Positions 34,241 to 43,093 are shown, counted from the stretch's first letter. The stretch: 64,000 bases of DNA from Pseudoduganella namucuonensis (GCF_900116645.1 NZ_FPBO01000030.1:46689-110688), one strand, 5' to 3'. Translations and numbers: made by a program. Notes: a model not told the origin generated them from the letters alone.

Positions 34241-35151
34241 TGACCAGCAACGTATCTGCCGTACCCAACCGTAAGGGCATCATCCTGGCCGGCGGTTCCG
34301 GCACCCGCCTGTACCCGATCACGATGGCGGTCTCCAAGCAGCTGCTGCCGATCTACGACAAGCCGATGATCTACCATCCGCTGACGGTGCTGATGCTGGC
34401 CGGCATGCGCGAAATCCTCATCATTTCGACGCCGCAGGACACGCCGCGCTTCAAGGAGCTGCTGGGCGACGGTAGCCAATGGGGCCTGGAGCTGAGCTAC
34501 GCGGTGCAGCCGTCGCCGGACGGGCTGGCGCAGGCCTTCATCATCGGCCGCGAATTCGTCGGCGACGCGCCGTCCGCGCTCATCCTGGGCGACAACATTT
34601 ATTACGGCAACGACCTGGACGCGCTGCTGCGCAGCGCCGCCGAGCGCACCGACGGCGCCACCGTGTTCGCCTACCACGTGCACGATCCGGAACGCTACGG
34701 CGTGGTCGAGTTCGACGGCCAGCGGCGCGCGGTCAGCATCGAGGAAAAGCCGGCCGTGCCGAAATCGAACTACGCGGTGACCGGCCTGTATTTCTACGAC
34801 CACCAGGTGTGCGACATCGCCGCCGCCATCAAGCCGTCGGCGCGCGGCGAGCTGGAGATCACGGACGTGAACCGGGTCTACCTGGAGCGCCAGGAGCTGA
34901 ACGTGGAACTGATGGGCCGCGGCATGGCCTGGCTGGACACCGGCACCCACGAGTCGCTGCTGGACGCCTCGCAGTTCATCGCCACCATCGAACGGCGCCA
35001 GGGCCTGAAAGTGGCTTGCCCGGAAGAGATCGCCTACCGCAAGGGCTATATCGACGCGGCCCAGCTGCGCAAGCTGGCCGAGCCGCTGAAGAAAAACAAT
35101 TATGGCCAATATCTGCTGCAGATATTGGAAGACAAGGTAATTCCACGATGA
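34240..35151 (+). CDS. rfbA: glucose-1-phosphate thymidylyltransferase
   Basis: RfbA (RmlA) makes dTDP-glucose from glucose-1-phosphate and dTTP, the first step of the dTDP-rhamnose pathway. The 303-residue product has the nucleotide loop GIILAGGSGTRLYPIT, the KQLLPIYDKPMIYHPL motif, the GDNIYYG metal-site segment and GMAWLDTGTHESL. It starts at an ATG that overlaps the rfbB stop by one base and overlaps rfbC by four. An enzyme of this type is normally a tetramer inhibited by dTDP-rhamnose. Confidence 0.97.
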   Translation: MTSNVSAVPNRKGIILAGGSGTRLYPITMAVSKQLLPIYDKPMIYHPLTVLMLAGMREILIISTPQDTPRFKELLGDGSQWGLELSYAVQPSPDGLAQAFIIGREFVGDAPSALILGDNIYYGNDLDALLRSAAERTDGATVFAYHVHDPERYGVVEFDGQRRAVSIEEKPAVPKSNYAVTGLYFYDHQVCDIAAAIKPSARGELEITDVNRVYLERQELNVELMGRGMAWLDTGTHESLLDASQFIATIERRQGLKVACPEEIAYRKGYIDAAQLRKLAEPLKKNNYGQYLLQILEDKVIPR

Positions 35152-35693
35152 ATGTCATTGCTACGCCGCTCGCCGGCCTGTTTGTGATCGAGCCGAAGGT
35201 GTTCGGCGACGAGCGCGGTTTTTTCTATGAGAGTTTCAACGCCCGCCGGTTCGCCGAGCTGACCGGCGTGGACGCCGACTTCGTGCAGGACAACCATTCG
35301 CGCTCGGCCAAGGGCGTGCTGCGCGGCCTGCACTACCAGATCCAGCAGGCGCAGGGCAAGCTGGTGCGCGTGACCGAGGGCGCCGTGTACGACATCGCGG
35401 TCGACCTGCGCAAGAGTTCGCCCACCTTCGGCCAGTCCTACGGGCTGGAGCTGTCGGCCGCGAACAAGCGCCAGCTGTGGATACCGGCCGGCTTCGCGCA
35501 CGGCTTCCTGGTCACCAGCGAGCACGCCGAATTCCTGTACAAGACCACCGATTACTACGCGCCCGAGTTCGAGCGTTCGCTGTTGTGGAACGATCCCGCG
35601 CTGGGCATCGCCTGGCCACTGGACGGCGAGCCGCTGCTGTCCGGCAAGGACAAGCTGGCCCTGCCCCTGTCGCAGGCCGAGGTGTATCCATGA
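35148..35693 (+). CDS. rfbC: dTDP-4-dehydrorhamnose 3,5-epimerase
   Basis: RfbC (RmlC) epimerises dTDP-4-keto-6-deoxyglucose at C3 and C5. The 181-residue cupin has the family motifs FGDERGFFYESFN, DNHSRSAKGVLRGLHYQ with the catalytic histidine, and IPAGFAHGF. It follows rfbA with a four-base ATGA overlap and is overlapped in the same way by rfbD. It is intact and ordinary. Confidence 0.97.
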   Translation: MNVIATPLAGLFVIEPKVFGDERGFFYESFNARRFAELTGVDADFVQDNHSRSAKGVLRGLHYQIQQAQGKLVRVTEGAVYDIAVDLRKSSPTFGQSYGLELSAANKRQLWIPAGFAHGFLVTSEHAEFLYKTTDYYAPEFERSLLWNDPALGIAWPLDGEPLLSGKDKLALPLSQAEVYP

Positions 35694-36553
35694 AAATCCT
35701 GCTGACCGGCTGCACCGGCCAGGTGGGTTACGAGCTCGAGCGTTCCCTGCAGGGGCTGGGCCAGGTGGTGGCGGTCGACCGCTCGCGCATGGACCTGGCC
35801 GACCTGGACCGGGTGCGTGCGGTGATCCGCGAGGTCCGGCCCGGGCTGATCGTCAATCCGGCCGCCTACACGGCGGTGGACAAGGCCGAAAGCGAGCCGG
35901 AGCTGGCGTACCGCGTCAACGCCGAGGCGCCCGCCGTGATGGCGGAGGAGGCGAAAAAACTGGGCGCCGCCCTGGTCCACTATTCGACCGACTACGTGTT
36001 TCCCGGCGACGATCCGGCGCCGCGCGTGGAGACCGACGCCACCGGCCCCATCAACGTGTACGGCGCCAGCAAGCTGGCCGGCGAACAGGCCATCGCCGCC
36101 AGCGGCGTGCCGCACCTGATCTTCCGCACCAGCTGGGTGTACGGCATGCGCGGCAAGAACTTCCTGCTGACCATGCTCAAGCTGGCGCGCGAGCGCGACG
36201 AGTTGCGCATCGTGGCCGACCAGCACGGCGCGCCCACCTGGAGCCGCACCATCGCCGACACCACGGCCCTCGTGCTGGCCAACGCCATGGCGCGCAAGGA
36301 CGGCGGCGACTGGTGGCGGGAAAACAGCGGCGTCTACCACCTGAGCAGCCAGGGCCAGACCACCTGGTTCGACTTCACCCGGGCCATCACCGAACTGGCG
36401 GGCATCGATTGCCGCCTAGTGCCGATCACCAGCGCCGAATATCCGGTGCCGGCCAAACGGCCGCATTATTCGGCGCTGTCGTCTCAAAAGCTGATCGAGC
36501 GCTTCTGCCAGCTGCCCGATTGGAAGAGCGCGCTGGAACTCTGCCTGCGCTGA
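35690..36553 (+). CDS. rfbD: dTDP-4-dehydrorhamnose reductase
   Basis: RfbD (RmlD) reduces dTDP-4-keto-L-rhamnose to dTDP-L-rhamnose with NAD(P)H. The 287-residue product has the Rossmann loop LLTGCTGQVGYEL, the STDYVFPGD segment and the N-V-Y-G-A-S-K-L-A-G-E motif with catalytic Tyr and Lys. It completes the rfbBACD set, giving the cell a rhamnose donor for O-antigen or exopolysaccharide. The rhamnosyltransferases that would use it are not in this window. Confidence 0.96.
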   Translation: MKILLTGCTGQVGYELERSLQGLGQVVAVDRSRMDLADLDRVRAVIREVRPGLIVNPAAYTAVDKAESEPELAYRVNAEAPAVMAEEAKKLGAALVHYSTDYVFPGDDPAPRVETDATGPINVYGASKLAGEQAIAASGVPHLIFRTSWVYGMRGKNFLLTMLKLARERDELRIVADQHGAPTWSRTIADTTALVLANAMARKDGGDWWRENSGVYHLSSQGQTTWFDFTRAITELAGIDCRLVPITSAEYPVPAKRPHYSALSSQKLIERFCQLPDWKSALELCLR

Positions 36554-36604
36554 GCGTTTTGTATCGAATGGTAAGCTCGGCGGGGCGGGCGCGGCGGCAT
36601 TTGC

Positions 36605-36610
36605 TAGAAT
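36605..36610 (+). promoter_or_regulatory. candidate -10 box upstream of the WecA-like gene
   Basis: TAGAAT occurs in the 144-base gap after rfbD, 88 bases before the next ATG. The gap is the only non-overlapping junction in this block, which supports a separate promoter. Confidence 0.35.
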
Positions 36611-36697
36611 CTTGCCCGCGCATTGCCGGGGCGCCTCCCCCGTCCGATTCTGATCGTGCCGCAAGCCTGCGCTCCGGACCTGTATTGATAAAAAACA

Positions 36698-37792
36698 ATG
36701 TTTTCATTTCTAGTGAGCTTTATCGCTTCCGCCTTGTTGACCCTGCTGGTCATAAAGGAAGTGAAATTGCACGGCCCCGCGCTTGACGCCGATTTCGGCG
36801 GCGTGCAGAAAGTGCACGCGCATTCGGTGGCGCGCATCGGCGGCCTGTCGATATTCTTCGCGGTGGCGATCGCCGCCTGCATTTCCATTTGGCGGGTGCC
36901 CGCCATGACCAGTTGGATGTTGTCGCTGATGGCCTGCGCCACCGTCGCATTCACCGGCGGCATCGTCGAGGATTACACCGGCCGCGTGAGCGCCGCGCGC
37001 CGCCTGGTATTGACGATGATGGCGGCCTTGCTCGCCTATTTCCTGCTCGACGCCAAAATAGACCGCCTGGACCTGCCTTTCTCCGTCCTGCCGATCACCT
37101 GGATATGGCTGGCATTGCCGGTGACCGTGCTGGCCGTGGCCGGCATCGCCAACGCGATTAATATCATCGACGGATTTAATGGCCTGGCCAGCGTGGTCAC
37201 CATTTGCATGCTGCTGTCGCTGGGTTATGTCGCGCTGCAGGTGAACGACATGTTCGTATTGGTGGCCGCGCTGATGGTGGCGGGCGCCACGGCCGGCTTC
37301 CTGATCTGGAATTACCCGGTGGGCCTGATCTTCCTGGGCGATGGCGGCGCCTATTTCATCGGCTTCATGCTGGGCGAGCTGGCGCTGCTGCTGGTGATCC
37401 GCAATCCGCAGGTGTCGACCTGGTACGCGGCGCTGCTGCTGATCTATCCGGCGTTTGAAACCCTGTTTTCCGCCTACCGCAGGATGTTTATTCGTGGAAA
37501 ATCCCCAGCCATGCCGGACGGTATCCATTTGCACAGCCTGATATTCCGCCGCGTGGTGCAATGGGCGGTGGGCCGCAAGGAAGGCCGCGCCTTATTGCGT
37601 CGCAATTCATTGACGTCGCCGTATCTGTGGATGTTTTCGCTGATGGCCGTGATACCGGCCACCATGTTCTGGCGTAATACCACGCTGCTGATGGGATTCT
37701 GCCTGTTATTCATGGTGAGCTACATCTGGTTATATGTGCGCATTGTGCGATTCAAGGCGCCGCGTTGGATGATACGGCATAAGAAACATTAA
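36698..37792 (+). CDS. WecA/MraY-like undecaprenyl-phosphate glycosylphosphotransferase
   Basis: A 364-residue integral membrane enzyme with about ten hydrophobic segments. The GT4/MraY-like family signatures are present: NAINIIDGFNGLAS (DGxNGLA), FLGDGGAYFIGF with the catalytic acidic residue, and a cytoplasmic HLHS histidine motif (HLHSLIF). It should transfer a sugar-1-phosphate, often GlcNAc-1-P, to undecaprenyl phosphate at the start of O-antigen or capsule synthesis. Codon use is less GC-rich than in the rfb genes, suggesting a different history. No Shine-Dalgarno sequence precedes the ATG. Confidence 0.88.
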   Translation: MFSFLVSFIASALLTLLVIKEVKLHGPALDADFGGVQKVHAHSVARIGGLSIFFAVAIAACISIWRVPAMTSWMLSLMACATVAFTGGIVEDYTGRVSAARRLVLTMMAALLAYFLLDAKIDRLDLPFSVLPITWIWLALPVTVLAVAGIANAINIIDGFNGLASVVTICMLLSLGYVALQVNDMFVLVAALMVAGATAGFLIWNYPVGLIFLGDGGAYFIGFMLGELALLLVIRNPQVSTWYAALLLIYPAFETLFSAYRRMFIRGKSPAMPDGIHLHSLIFRRVVQWAVGRKEGRALLRRNSLTSPYLWMFSLMAVIPATMFWRNTTLLMGFCLLFMVSYIWLYVRIVRFKAPRWMIRHKKH

Positions 37793-37854
37793 AAAAATCC
37801 GCGCTTTGTAGTATATTCTGGCAGCATCTTCATTCACTCTTTTAAAGGATACCC

Positions 37855-38184
37855 ATGGATCTGTCGAATATGTCCGCCGCCCAATTGCGCGATCTGCAGG
37901 AACAGGTGAAGCGCGAACTCGTCAAGCGCGAAAGCGATGATAAAGCCAAAGCGCGCGAGCAGATTCTGGCGATCGCCAAAAGCGTCGGCGTGCCGGTGCA
38001 GGAATTGATCGCCAGCGCCCAGCCGCGCGCCAAGGGCGCCAATGGCGGCGGCAGCGTCGCCGCGCGCTACCGCAACCCGGCCGACGCCTCGCAGCAATGG
38101 ACCGGCCGCGGCCGCCAACCGAAGTGGGTCAAGGACTGGGTCGACGCCGGCAAGTCCCTCGACGGCCTGCGCATCCAGGGCTGA
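37855..38184 (+). CDS. H-NS-like nucleoid protein
   Basis: A 109-residue protein of the H-NS histone family. The N-terminal half is a charged coiled coil for oligomerisation (LRDLQEQVKRELVKRESDDKAKAREQ), and the C-terminal half carries the DNA-binding core RYRNP...WTGRGRQPKWV, matching the W-[ST]-G-R-G-R-x-P-x-W consensus. Such proteins silence AT-rich genes, and it lies within the surface polysaccharide region, which contains the lower-GC WecA-like gene. AAAGGATACCC supplies the ribosome binding site; TATATT at 37812-37817 may be a -10. Confidence 0.92.
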   Translation: MDLSNMSAAQLRDLQEQVKRELVKRESDDKAKAREQILAIAKSVGVPVQELIASAQPRAKGANGGGSVAARYRNPADASQQWTGRGRQPKWVKDWVDAGKSLDGLRIQG

Positions 38185-38223
38185 TCCAGCCCCCGGCCGC
38201 GGCGGGCGGGCGCTCAAAAGCGG

Positions 38224-38335
38224 ACCTTGAAAAACCGTAGCGAGCGGCGGCAATGTTGACCGAGAGGCGCAGCTGTACGAGAGTACAGCGAGCATCGCAG
38301 GTCGACAGTGCAACGCGCAGTAGGTTTTTCGAGGT
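38224..38335 (+). ncRNA. candidate structured RNA or structured repeat, about 112 nt
   Basis: Three nested pairings are seen. ACCTTGAAAAACC (38224-38236) pairs with GGTTTTTCGAGGT (38323-38335) over 13 bp with one T-G wobble. Inside, TGTTGACC (38254-38261) pairs with GGTCGACA (38300-38307) with one wobble. The apical hairpin is GCTGTAC-GAGA-GTACAGC (38272-38289), a perfect 7-bp stem closed by a GNRA-type tetraloop on the plus strand. No reading frame accounts for it. It lies 39 bases after the H-NS-like gene and just before the promoter of the next gene. It may be an sRNA, a 3' UTR, or a dispersed repeat. The rest of the 314-base gap holds that promoter and a C-rich leader. Confidence 0.6.
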
Positions 38336-38344
38336 TCGCGGAGC

Positions 38345-38373
38345 TTGCCTGCCGCGGGTATCGCCCTTACTAT
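38345..38373 (+). promoter_or_regulatory. promoter upstream of the phosphomannomutase gene
   Basis: TTGCCT (38345-38350) and TACTAT (38368-38373) are separated by exactly 17 bases, followed by more A/T. This is a good sigma-70 promoter candidate about 125 bases before the ATG and immediately after the folded element. Confidence 0.6.
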
Positions 38374-38498
38374 ATCTATATCGGTAGTTCCCGGCGTTTT
38401 TGCCACCACCGGCATTCCCGTTCCACCCACCCGTTTCCGCCACCGGCTGGCGCCACGCGCCCGGCAGCGGTTCCGCACGCACAATCACGCACGCACAT

Positions 38499-39881
38499 AT
38501 GGTTACCCTCTCCAAGTCGATTTTCAAAGCTTACGATATCCGCGGCATCATCGGTAAAACGCTGGACGCCGGCGTCGCCAAACAGATCGGCCACGCCTTC
38601 GGCCTGGCCGCCGCCGCCAAGGGCGAGCGCAAGGTGGTGATCGGCCGCGACGGCCGCCTGTCCGGCCCCGAGCTGTCCGCCGCGCTGGCGCGGGGCCTGC
38701 AGTCGGCCGGCATGGACGTGATCGACCTGGGCGTGGTCGCCACGCCGATGGTCTATTTCGGCACCAACGTGCTGGGCGCGGCCTCGGGCATCATGGTCAC
38801 CGGCAGCCACAATCCGCCGGACTACAACGGCTTCAAGATGGTGCTGGCCGGCGAGGCCATCCACGGCGAGGCCATCACCGGCCTGTACGACAGCATCCTC
38901 GCCGACGCCGACAAGCTCGCCGCCGTTCCCGGCGGCTACGCCACCCACGACATCCGCGCCGCCTACCTGGAGCGCATCATCGGCGACGTGAAGATTTCCC
39001 GCCCGATCAAGATCGCCGTGGACTGCGGCAACGGCGTGGCCGGCGCCTTCGCCGGCGACCTGTATCGCGGCATGGGCTGCGAAGTGATCGAGCTGTTCTG
39101 CGAAGTGGACGGCACCTTCCCCAACCACCACCCCGATCCCGCGCATCCGGAAAACCTGCAAGACCTGATCCGCTGCCTGCAAGAGACCGACGCCGAGATC
39201 GGCCTGGCCTTCGACGGCGACGGCGACCGCCTGGGCATCGTCACCAAGGACGGCCAGATCATCTACCCGGACCGCCAGATGATGCTGTTCGCGCAGGACG
39301 TGCTGACCCGCCATCCGGGCGAGCAGATCCTGTACGACGTGAAATGCACGCGCCACCTGGCGCCGTGGATCGCCAAGTGCGGCGGCCAGCCGCTGATGTA
39401 CAAGACCGGCCACTCGCTGGTGAAGGCCAAGCTGAAGGAAACCGGCGCCCCGCTGGGCGGCGAGATGAGCGGCCACATCTTCTTCAAGGACCGCTGGTAC
39501 GGCTTCGACGACGGCCTGTACTCGGGCGCGCGCATGCTGGAGATCCTGACCCGCGAGGCCGATCCGTCGGCCCTGCTGAACTCCCTGCCGCAGTCCGACA
39601 GCACGCCGGAGCTGCACCTGCACCTGGCGGAGGGCGAGAACTTCACACTGATGGACAAGCTGCGCAGCGACGCCGTGTTCCCCGGCCACGAGCGCATCAT
39701 CACCATCGACGGCCTGCGCGTGGAATACGCCGACGGCTTCGGCCTGGCGCGCTCCTCGAACACCACGCCGGTGATCGTGATGCGCTTCGAGGCCGAGAAC
39801 CCGGCCGCGCTGGAGCGCATCCAGGGCCAGTTCAAGAGCGTGATCCTGGCCGCCAAGCCGGACGCCGAACTGCCGTTCTGA
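38499..39881 (+). CDS. algC: phosphomannomutase/phosphoglucomutase
   Basis: A 460-residue alpha-D-phosphohexomutase interconverting mannose or glucose 6- and 1-phosphates for lipopolysaccharide and exopolysaccharide precursors. Phosphoserine Ser103 lies in VTGSHNPPDYNG, the metal loop is FDGDGDRLG, the sugar loop is GGEMSGHIFF, and the C-terminal phosphate loop is RSSNTTPV. The ATG at 38499 gives the family start SKSIFKAYDIRG. The stop overlaps the waaC start by one base, joining precursor supply with core assembly. The symbols manB and algC are both used for such enzymes. Confidence 0.93.
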   Translation: MVTLSKSIFKAYDIRGIIGKTLDAGVAKQIGHAFGLAAAAKGERKVVIGRDGRLSGPELSAALARGLQSAGMDVIDLGVVATPMVYFGTNVLGAASGIMVTGSHNPPDYNGFKMVLAGEAIHGEAITGLYDSILADADKLAAVPGGYATHDIRAAYLERIIGDVKISRPIKIAVDCGNGVAGAFAGDLYRGMGCEVIELFCEVDGTFPNHHPDPAHPENLQDLIRCLQETDAEIGLAFDGDGDRLGIVTKDGQIIYPDRQMMLFAQDVLTRHPGEQILYDVKCTRHLAPWIAKCGGQPLMYKTGHSLVKAKLKETGAPLGGEMSGHIFFKDRWYGFDDGLYSGARMLEILTREADPSALLNSLPQSDSTPELHLHLAEGENFTLMDKLRSDAVFPGHERIITIDGLRVEYADGFGLARSSNTTPVIVMRFEAENPAALERIQGQFKSVILAAKPDAELPF

Positions 39882-40936
39882 TGGCCATGGGCAGCGCCGG
39901 CGCCGCGACGCCACTGAACATCCTGCTGGTGCGCGTCTCGTCGCTGGGCGACGTGCTGCACAACATGCCCATCGTGGCCGACATCGCGCGCCACTACCCG
40001 GACGCCAATATCGACTGGGTGGTGGAGGAGGGCTACACCAGCCTGGTGCGGCTGAACGGGCGGGTGCGCAACATCATCCCGTTCGCGCTGCGGCGCTGGC
40101 GCAAAAGCCTGCGCGAGCGGGCCACGCGCGCCGAGATCAAGGCCTTCTTCGCCACGCTGCGCGCGCAGCGCTACGACTACGTGTTCGACACCCAGGGCCT
40201 GCTCAAGACCGGCATCATCATGGGCGCGGCCCGGGTGGTGAAGGGCGGGCAGAAGGTGGGCCTGGCCAACGGCAGCGAAGGCTCGGGCTACGAGGGCGTC
40301 TCGCGCCTGTTCCACACCAGGAGCGTTCCGCTCGACCCGCGCACGCACGCGGTGGCGCGCGGCCGCCTGGTGGTGGGCGCGGCGCTGGGCTACAAGGTGG
40401 ACACGCCGGCCGACTTCGGCCTGCCGGACGCCCCGCCTTTCTCGCCATCCGATCCCCGTCCAGACTGGATGCCGGCCGGTCCCTACGCCGTGTACTTCCA
40501 CGGCACCGCGCGCGACGCCAAGAAATGGGCGCCCGCCAACTGGATAGAACTGGGCGCCGCGCTGGCGCCGACGACCATCCTGCTGCCCTGGGGCTCGCCC
40601 AAGGAGAAGGCCGAGGCCGAGGCGCTGGCCGCCAGCCTGCCGAACGCGCGCGTGCTGCCCAAGCTGTCCATGGGCGACGCGGTGCTGCTGGCGCGCCACG
40701 CCGCGCTGGCGATCGGCGTGGACACCGGCCTGACCCACATCGCGGCCGCCTTCACGCGCCCCACGGTGGAAATCTACGCCGATTCGCCGCGCTGGAAAAC
40801 CGAAGGCAACTGGTCGCCGAAAATCATCAACCTGGGCGACCGGGGCGCGCCGCCATCGGTGGCCGAGGTCCTGGCCGCCGCCCGCAGCCTGGTCGTCCCC
40901 GCGCAGGCGGGGATCCCGAGCCGCAAGTCGCCCTGA
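39881..40936 (+). CDS. waaC: lipopolysaccharide heptosyltransferase I
   Basis: WaaC adds the first L-glycero-D-manno-heptose to Kdo of the lipid A core. The 351-residue GT9 enzyme has the N-terminal ILLVRVSSLGDVLHNMP motif (with the catalytic aspartate), VFDTQGLLKT, the HGTARDAKKW donor region, and the GVDTGLTHIAAA motif. Its last 14 or so residues (VVPAQAGIPSRKSP) are encoded partly by a GC-rich palindrome and look like a repeat-derived tail. The gene lies between algC and waaA, a common core-synthesis order. Confidence 0.94.
   Translation: MAMGSAGAATPLNILLVRVSSLGDVLHNMPIVADIARHYPDANIDWVVEEGYTSLVRLNGRVRNIIPFALRRWRKSLRERATRAEIKAFFATLRAQRYDYVFDTQGLLKTGIIMGAARVVKGGQKVGLANGSEGSGYEGVSRLFHTRSVPLDPRTHAVARGRLVVGAALGYKVDTPADFGLPDAPPFSPSDPRPDWMPAGPYAVYFHGTARDAKKWAPANWIELGAALAPTTILLPWGSPKEKAEAEALAASLPNARVLPKLSMGDAVLLARHAALAIGVDTGLTHIAAAFTRPTVEIYADSPRWKTEGNWSPKIINLGDRGAPPSVAEVLAAARSLVVPAQAGIPSRKSP
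40896..40913. repeat. palindromic repeat inside the 3' end of waaC
   Basis: TCCCCGC (40896-40902) and GCGGGGA (40907-40913) form a 7-bp stem with a 4-base loop. The local peptide VVPAQAGIPS is what results when the common proteobacterial repeat of the type GTCATCCCCGC..GCGGGGAT is read in frame. Repeat status is inferred from memory of the motif. Confidence 0.5.
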
Positions 40937-40938
40937 CC

Positions 40939-42240
40939 ATGCTGCGCCTCTACTCCCTCATGTGGTGGCTGGCCATGCCCCTGGTGCTGGGCCGGCTGTG
41001 GCTGCGCGGCCGCCAGGAGCCGGGTTACCGCCGCCACTGGAACGAACGCCTCGGCCTGTACGGCCGCCGCGCAGCCAACGACGAGCCGCACACCATCTGG
41101 GTGCACGCCGTGTCGGTGGGCGAGACCCGCGCCGCCGAGCCGTTGGTGGAGGCCCTGCTGAAGGACTATCCCCTCAGCCGCATCGTCCTCACGCACATGA
41201 CGCCCACCGGCCGCGCCACCGGCAAGCAGCTGTTCGGCAAGCACGGCGCGCGCGTCGCGCAATCCTACCTGCCTTACGACACGGCCAGCATGGTGCGCCG
41301 TTTCATCAAGCATTTCGAGCCGCGCATCTGCATCCTGATGGAGACCGAGGTGTGGCCCACGCTGATCGCCGAATGCGGACGCGCGAAAGTGCCCGTGATG
41401 CTGGCCAACGCCCGCCTGTCCGAGCGCTCGCTGCGCAAGGCCCGGCGCCTGGGCGCGCTGATGCGGCAGGCCGCGGGCGGCATCGCGCTGGTGGCCGCGC
41501 AGACCGAGGCGGACGCCGAGCGCGTGCGCTCGCTGGGCGCGCGAGAAGTGGCCGTCACCGGCAGCATCAAATTCGACGTGGTGGTGCCGCCGGCGGCGCT
41601 GTCCACCGGCGCCCGCCTGCGCGCGCAGATCGGCGCGCGCCCCGTGCTGCTGTGCGCCAGCACCCGCGAGGGCGAGGAGGAACTGATACTGGACGCCTTC
41701 CAGCGCGCGCGGGACGCCCTGCCGCCGGACGTGCTGCTGCTGATCGTGCCGCGCCATCCGCAGCGTTTCGACGCGGTGGAGCAGATGGTCGCGGCGCGCG
41801 GCCTGCCGGTGCAGCGCCGCGGCGCGCTGACCGCGCCGGGCGCCGCCATCGGGCCCGCCACGCGAGTCATGCTGGGCGACTCCATGGGCGAAATGTTCGC
41901 CTACTATTCGGTGTGCGACATCGCCTTCATCGGCGGCAGCCTGCTGCCGCTGGGCGGGCAGAACCTGATCGAGCCGGCCGCGCTGGGCAAGCCGGTCCTG
42001 GTCGGCCCGCACACCTTCAACTTCGCCCAGGCCACCGAGGACTGCCTGCGCGAGGGCGGCGCCGAACGCGCCGACGACGCCGACGCCCTGATGCGCGCCG
42101 CCGCGCGCCTGCTGTCGGACGCGGAGGCGCGCGCGGCGATGGGCCGGCACGCCCTGGCCTTCGCCAACCACCACCGCGGCGCCACGGCGCGCACCCTGTC
42201 GCTGCTGCCGTCGCTGCTGCCGGAGAGGGGCGCGGCGTGA
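40939..42240 (+). CDS. waaA: 3-deoxy-D-manno-octulosonic acid (Kdo) transferase
   Basis: WaaA (KdtA) transfers Kdo from CMP-Kdo to lipid IVA at the inner membrane. The 433-residue GT30 protein has an N-terminal membrane anchor (about residues 4-22), the HAVSVGETRAA motif with the catalytic glutamate, MLANARLSERS, and the C-terminal GGSLLPLGGQNLIEPAALGKPVL donor-binding motif. It begins two bases after the waaC stop and overlaps the next glycosyltransferase by four bases (GTGA). Confidence 0.96.
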   Translation: MLRLYSLMWWLAMPLVLGRLWLRGRQEPGYRRHWNERLGLYGRRAANDEPHTIWVHAVSVGETRAAEPLVEALLKDYPLSRIVLTHMTPTGRATGKQLFGKHGARVAQSYLPYDTASMVRRFIKHFEPRICILMETEVWPTLIAECGRAKVPVMLANARLSERSLRKARRLGALMRQAAGGIALVAAQTEADAERVRSLGAREVAVTGSIKFDVVVPPAALSTGARLRAQIGARPVLLCASTREGEEELILDAFQRARDALPPDVLLLIVPRHPQRFDAVEQMVAARGLPVQRRGALTAPGAAIGPATRVMLGDSMGEMFAYYSVCDIAFIGGSLLPLGGQNLIEPAALGKPVLVGPHTFNFAQATEDCLREGGAERADDADALMRAAARLLSDAEARAAMGRHALAFANHHRGATARTLSLLPSLLPERGAA

Positions 42241-43076
42241 GATTGGCGGTCACCTCGATCCAGCGCAACCGCAATCCCTGGATCGTCGAGTGGCTGGCCT
42301 TTCACATGCTGGTGGGTTTCAACCGTTTCTTCATCTACTGCCACAAAACCGACGACGGCATGCGCGAGACGCTGGTGCAATTGGCGCGCCACTATCCGAT
42401 CACGGTCTACGCGCTCGACTCCGACGACAAGCCCCAGCTGGCCGCCTACCAGCACGCCTGGAACGCGCACAACGCCGACATCGACTGGATGGCCTTCATC
42501 GACGGCGACGAGTTCCTGTTCCCGACCGCCCATGCGGGCATGGCCGAGACCCTCGCGGAATACGAGAACCATCCGTTGTCCGCCCTGGGCGTCTACTGGG
42601 TCTGTTATGGCAGCAGCGGCCACGCCACCGAGCCGGAAGGCCTCGTCATGGAGAACTACCCGCGCCACAGCGACGCCGCCTTCGGGCCCAACCGCCATAT
42701 CAAATCCATCGTGCGCGGCGGCCAGCCCGTCCACTGCGTGGGCTCCCACATCTTCGCCACGCCGAACGGCACCTACGACGAGCTGCTGCGGCCCATGACG
42801 ACGCCCATGCTGAACGACCCGGGGCTGGCGCCGTCCTATGGCAAGTTCAGGATCAACCACTACGTCACCCAGAGCCTTGAATACTTCAAGACGGTGAAGC
42901 AGGGAATAGGGGCGGCGGACCGCGATCCGGCCATGGTGCGGCCGGACGCGTGGTTTACGGGCCACGACCGCAACGAGTGCGACGACGGCGTTTCCGCCCG
43001 CTTCCTCGAGGGCCTGCGGCGCAAGGTGGATGAGTTGCGGAGCGCGATGCGCCCGCAGTCCGGCCCGGCGGCGTAG
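42237..43076 (+). CDS. glycosyltransferase family 2/92-like protein
   Basis: A 279-residue soluble glycosyltransferase. It begins VRLAVTSIQRNRNPWIVEWLAFHMLVGFNRFFIYCHKTDDG, a pattern of the Glyco_tranf_2_4/GT92-like group, and contains the D-x-D metal motif FIDGDEFLF near residue 92. The start is GTG, overlapping the waaA stop. Its place directly after waaA suggests that it decorates the lipopolysaccharide core, but the sugar transferred is unknown. It converges with the metallopeptidase gene after 17 bases. Confidence 0.85.
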   Translation: MRLAVTSIQRNRNPWIVEWLAFHMLVGFNRFFIYCHKTDDGMRETLVQLARHYPITVYALDSDDKPQLAAYQHAWNAHNADIDWMAFIDGDEFLFPTAHAGMAETLAEYENHPLSALGVYWVCYGSSGHATEPEGLVMENYPRHSDAAFGPNRHIKSIVRGGQPVHCVGSHIFATPNGTYDELLRPMTTPMLNDPGLAPSYGKFRINHYVTQSLEYFKTVKQGIGAADRDPAMVRPDAWFTGHDRNECDDGVSARFLEGLRRKVDELRSAMRPQSGPAA

Positions 43077-43093
43077 ACCGGGCCCGAAAGGGA

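Noticed and set aside
40896..40913. Possible intrinsic terminator at the end of waaC
   Set aside because: It lies inside the coding sequence, has no T tract, and waaA starts two bases after the waaC stop, so read-through is required.
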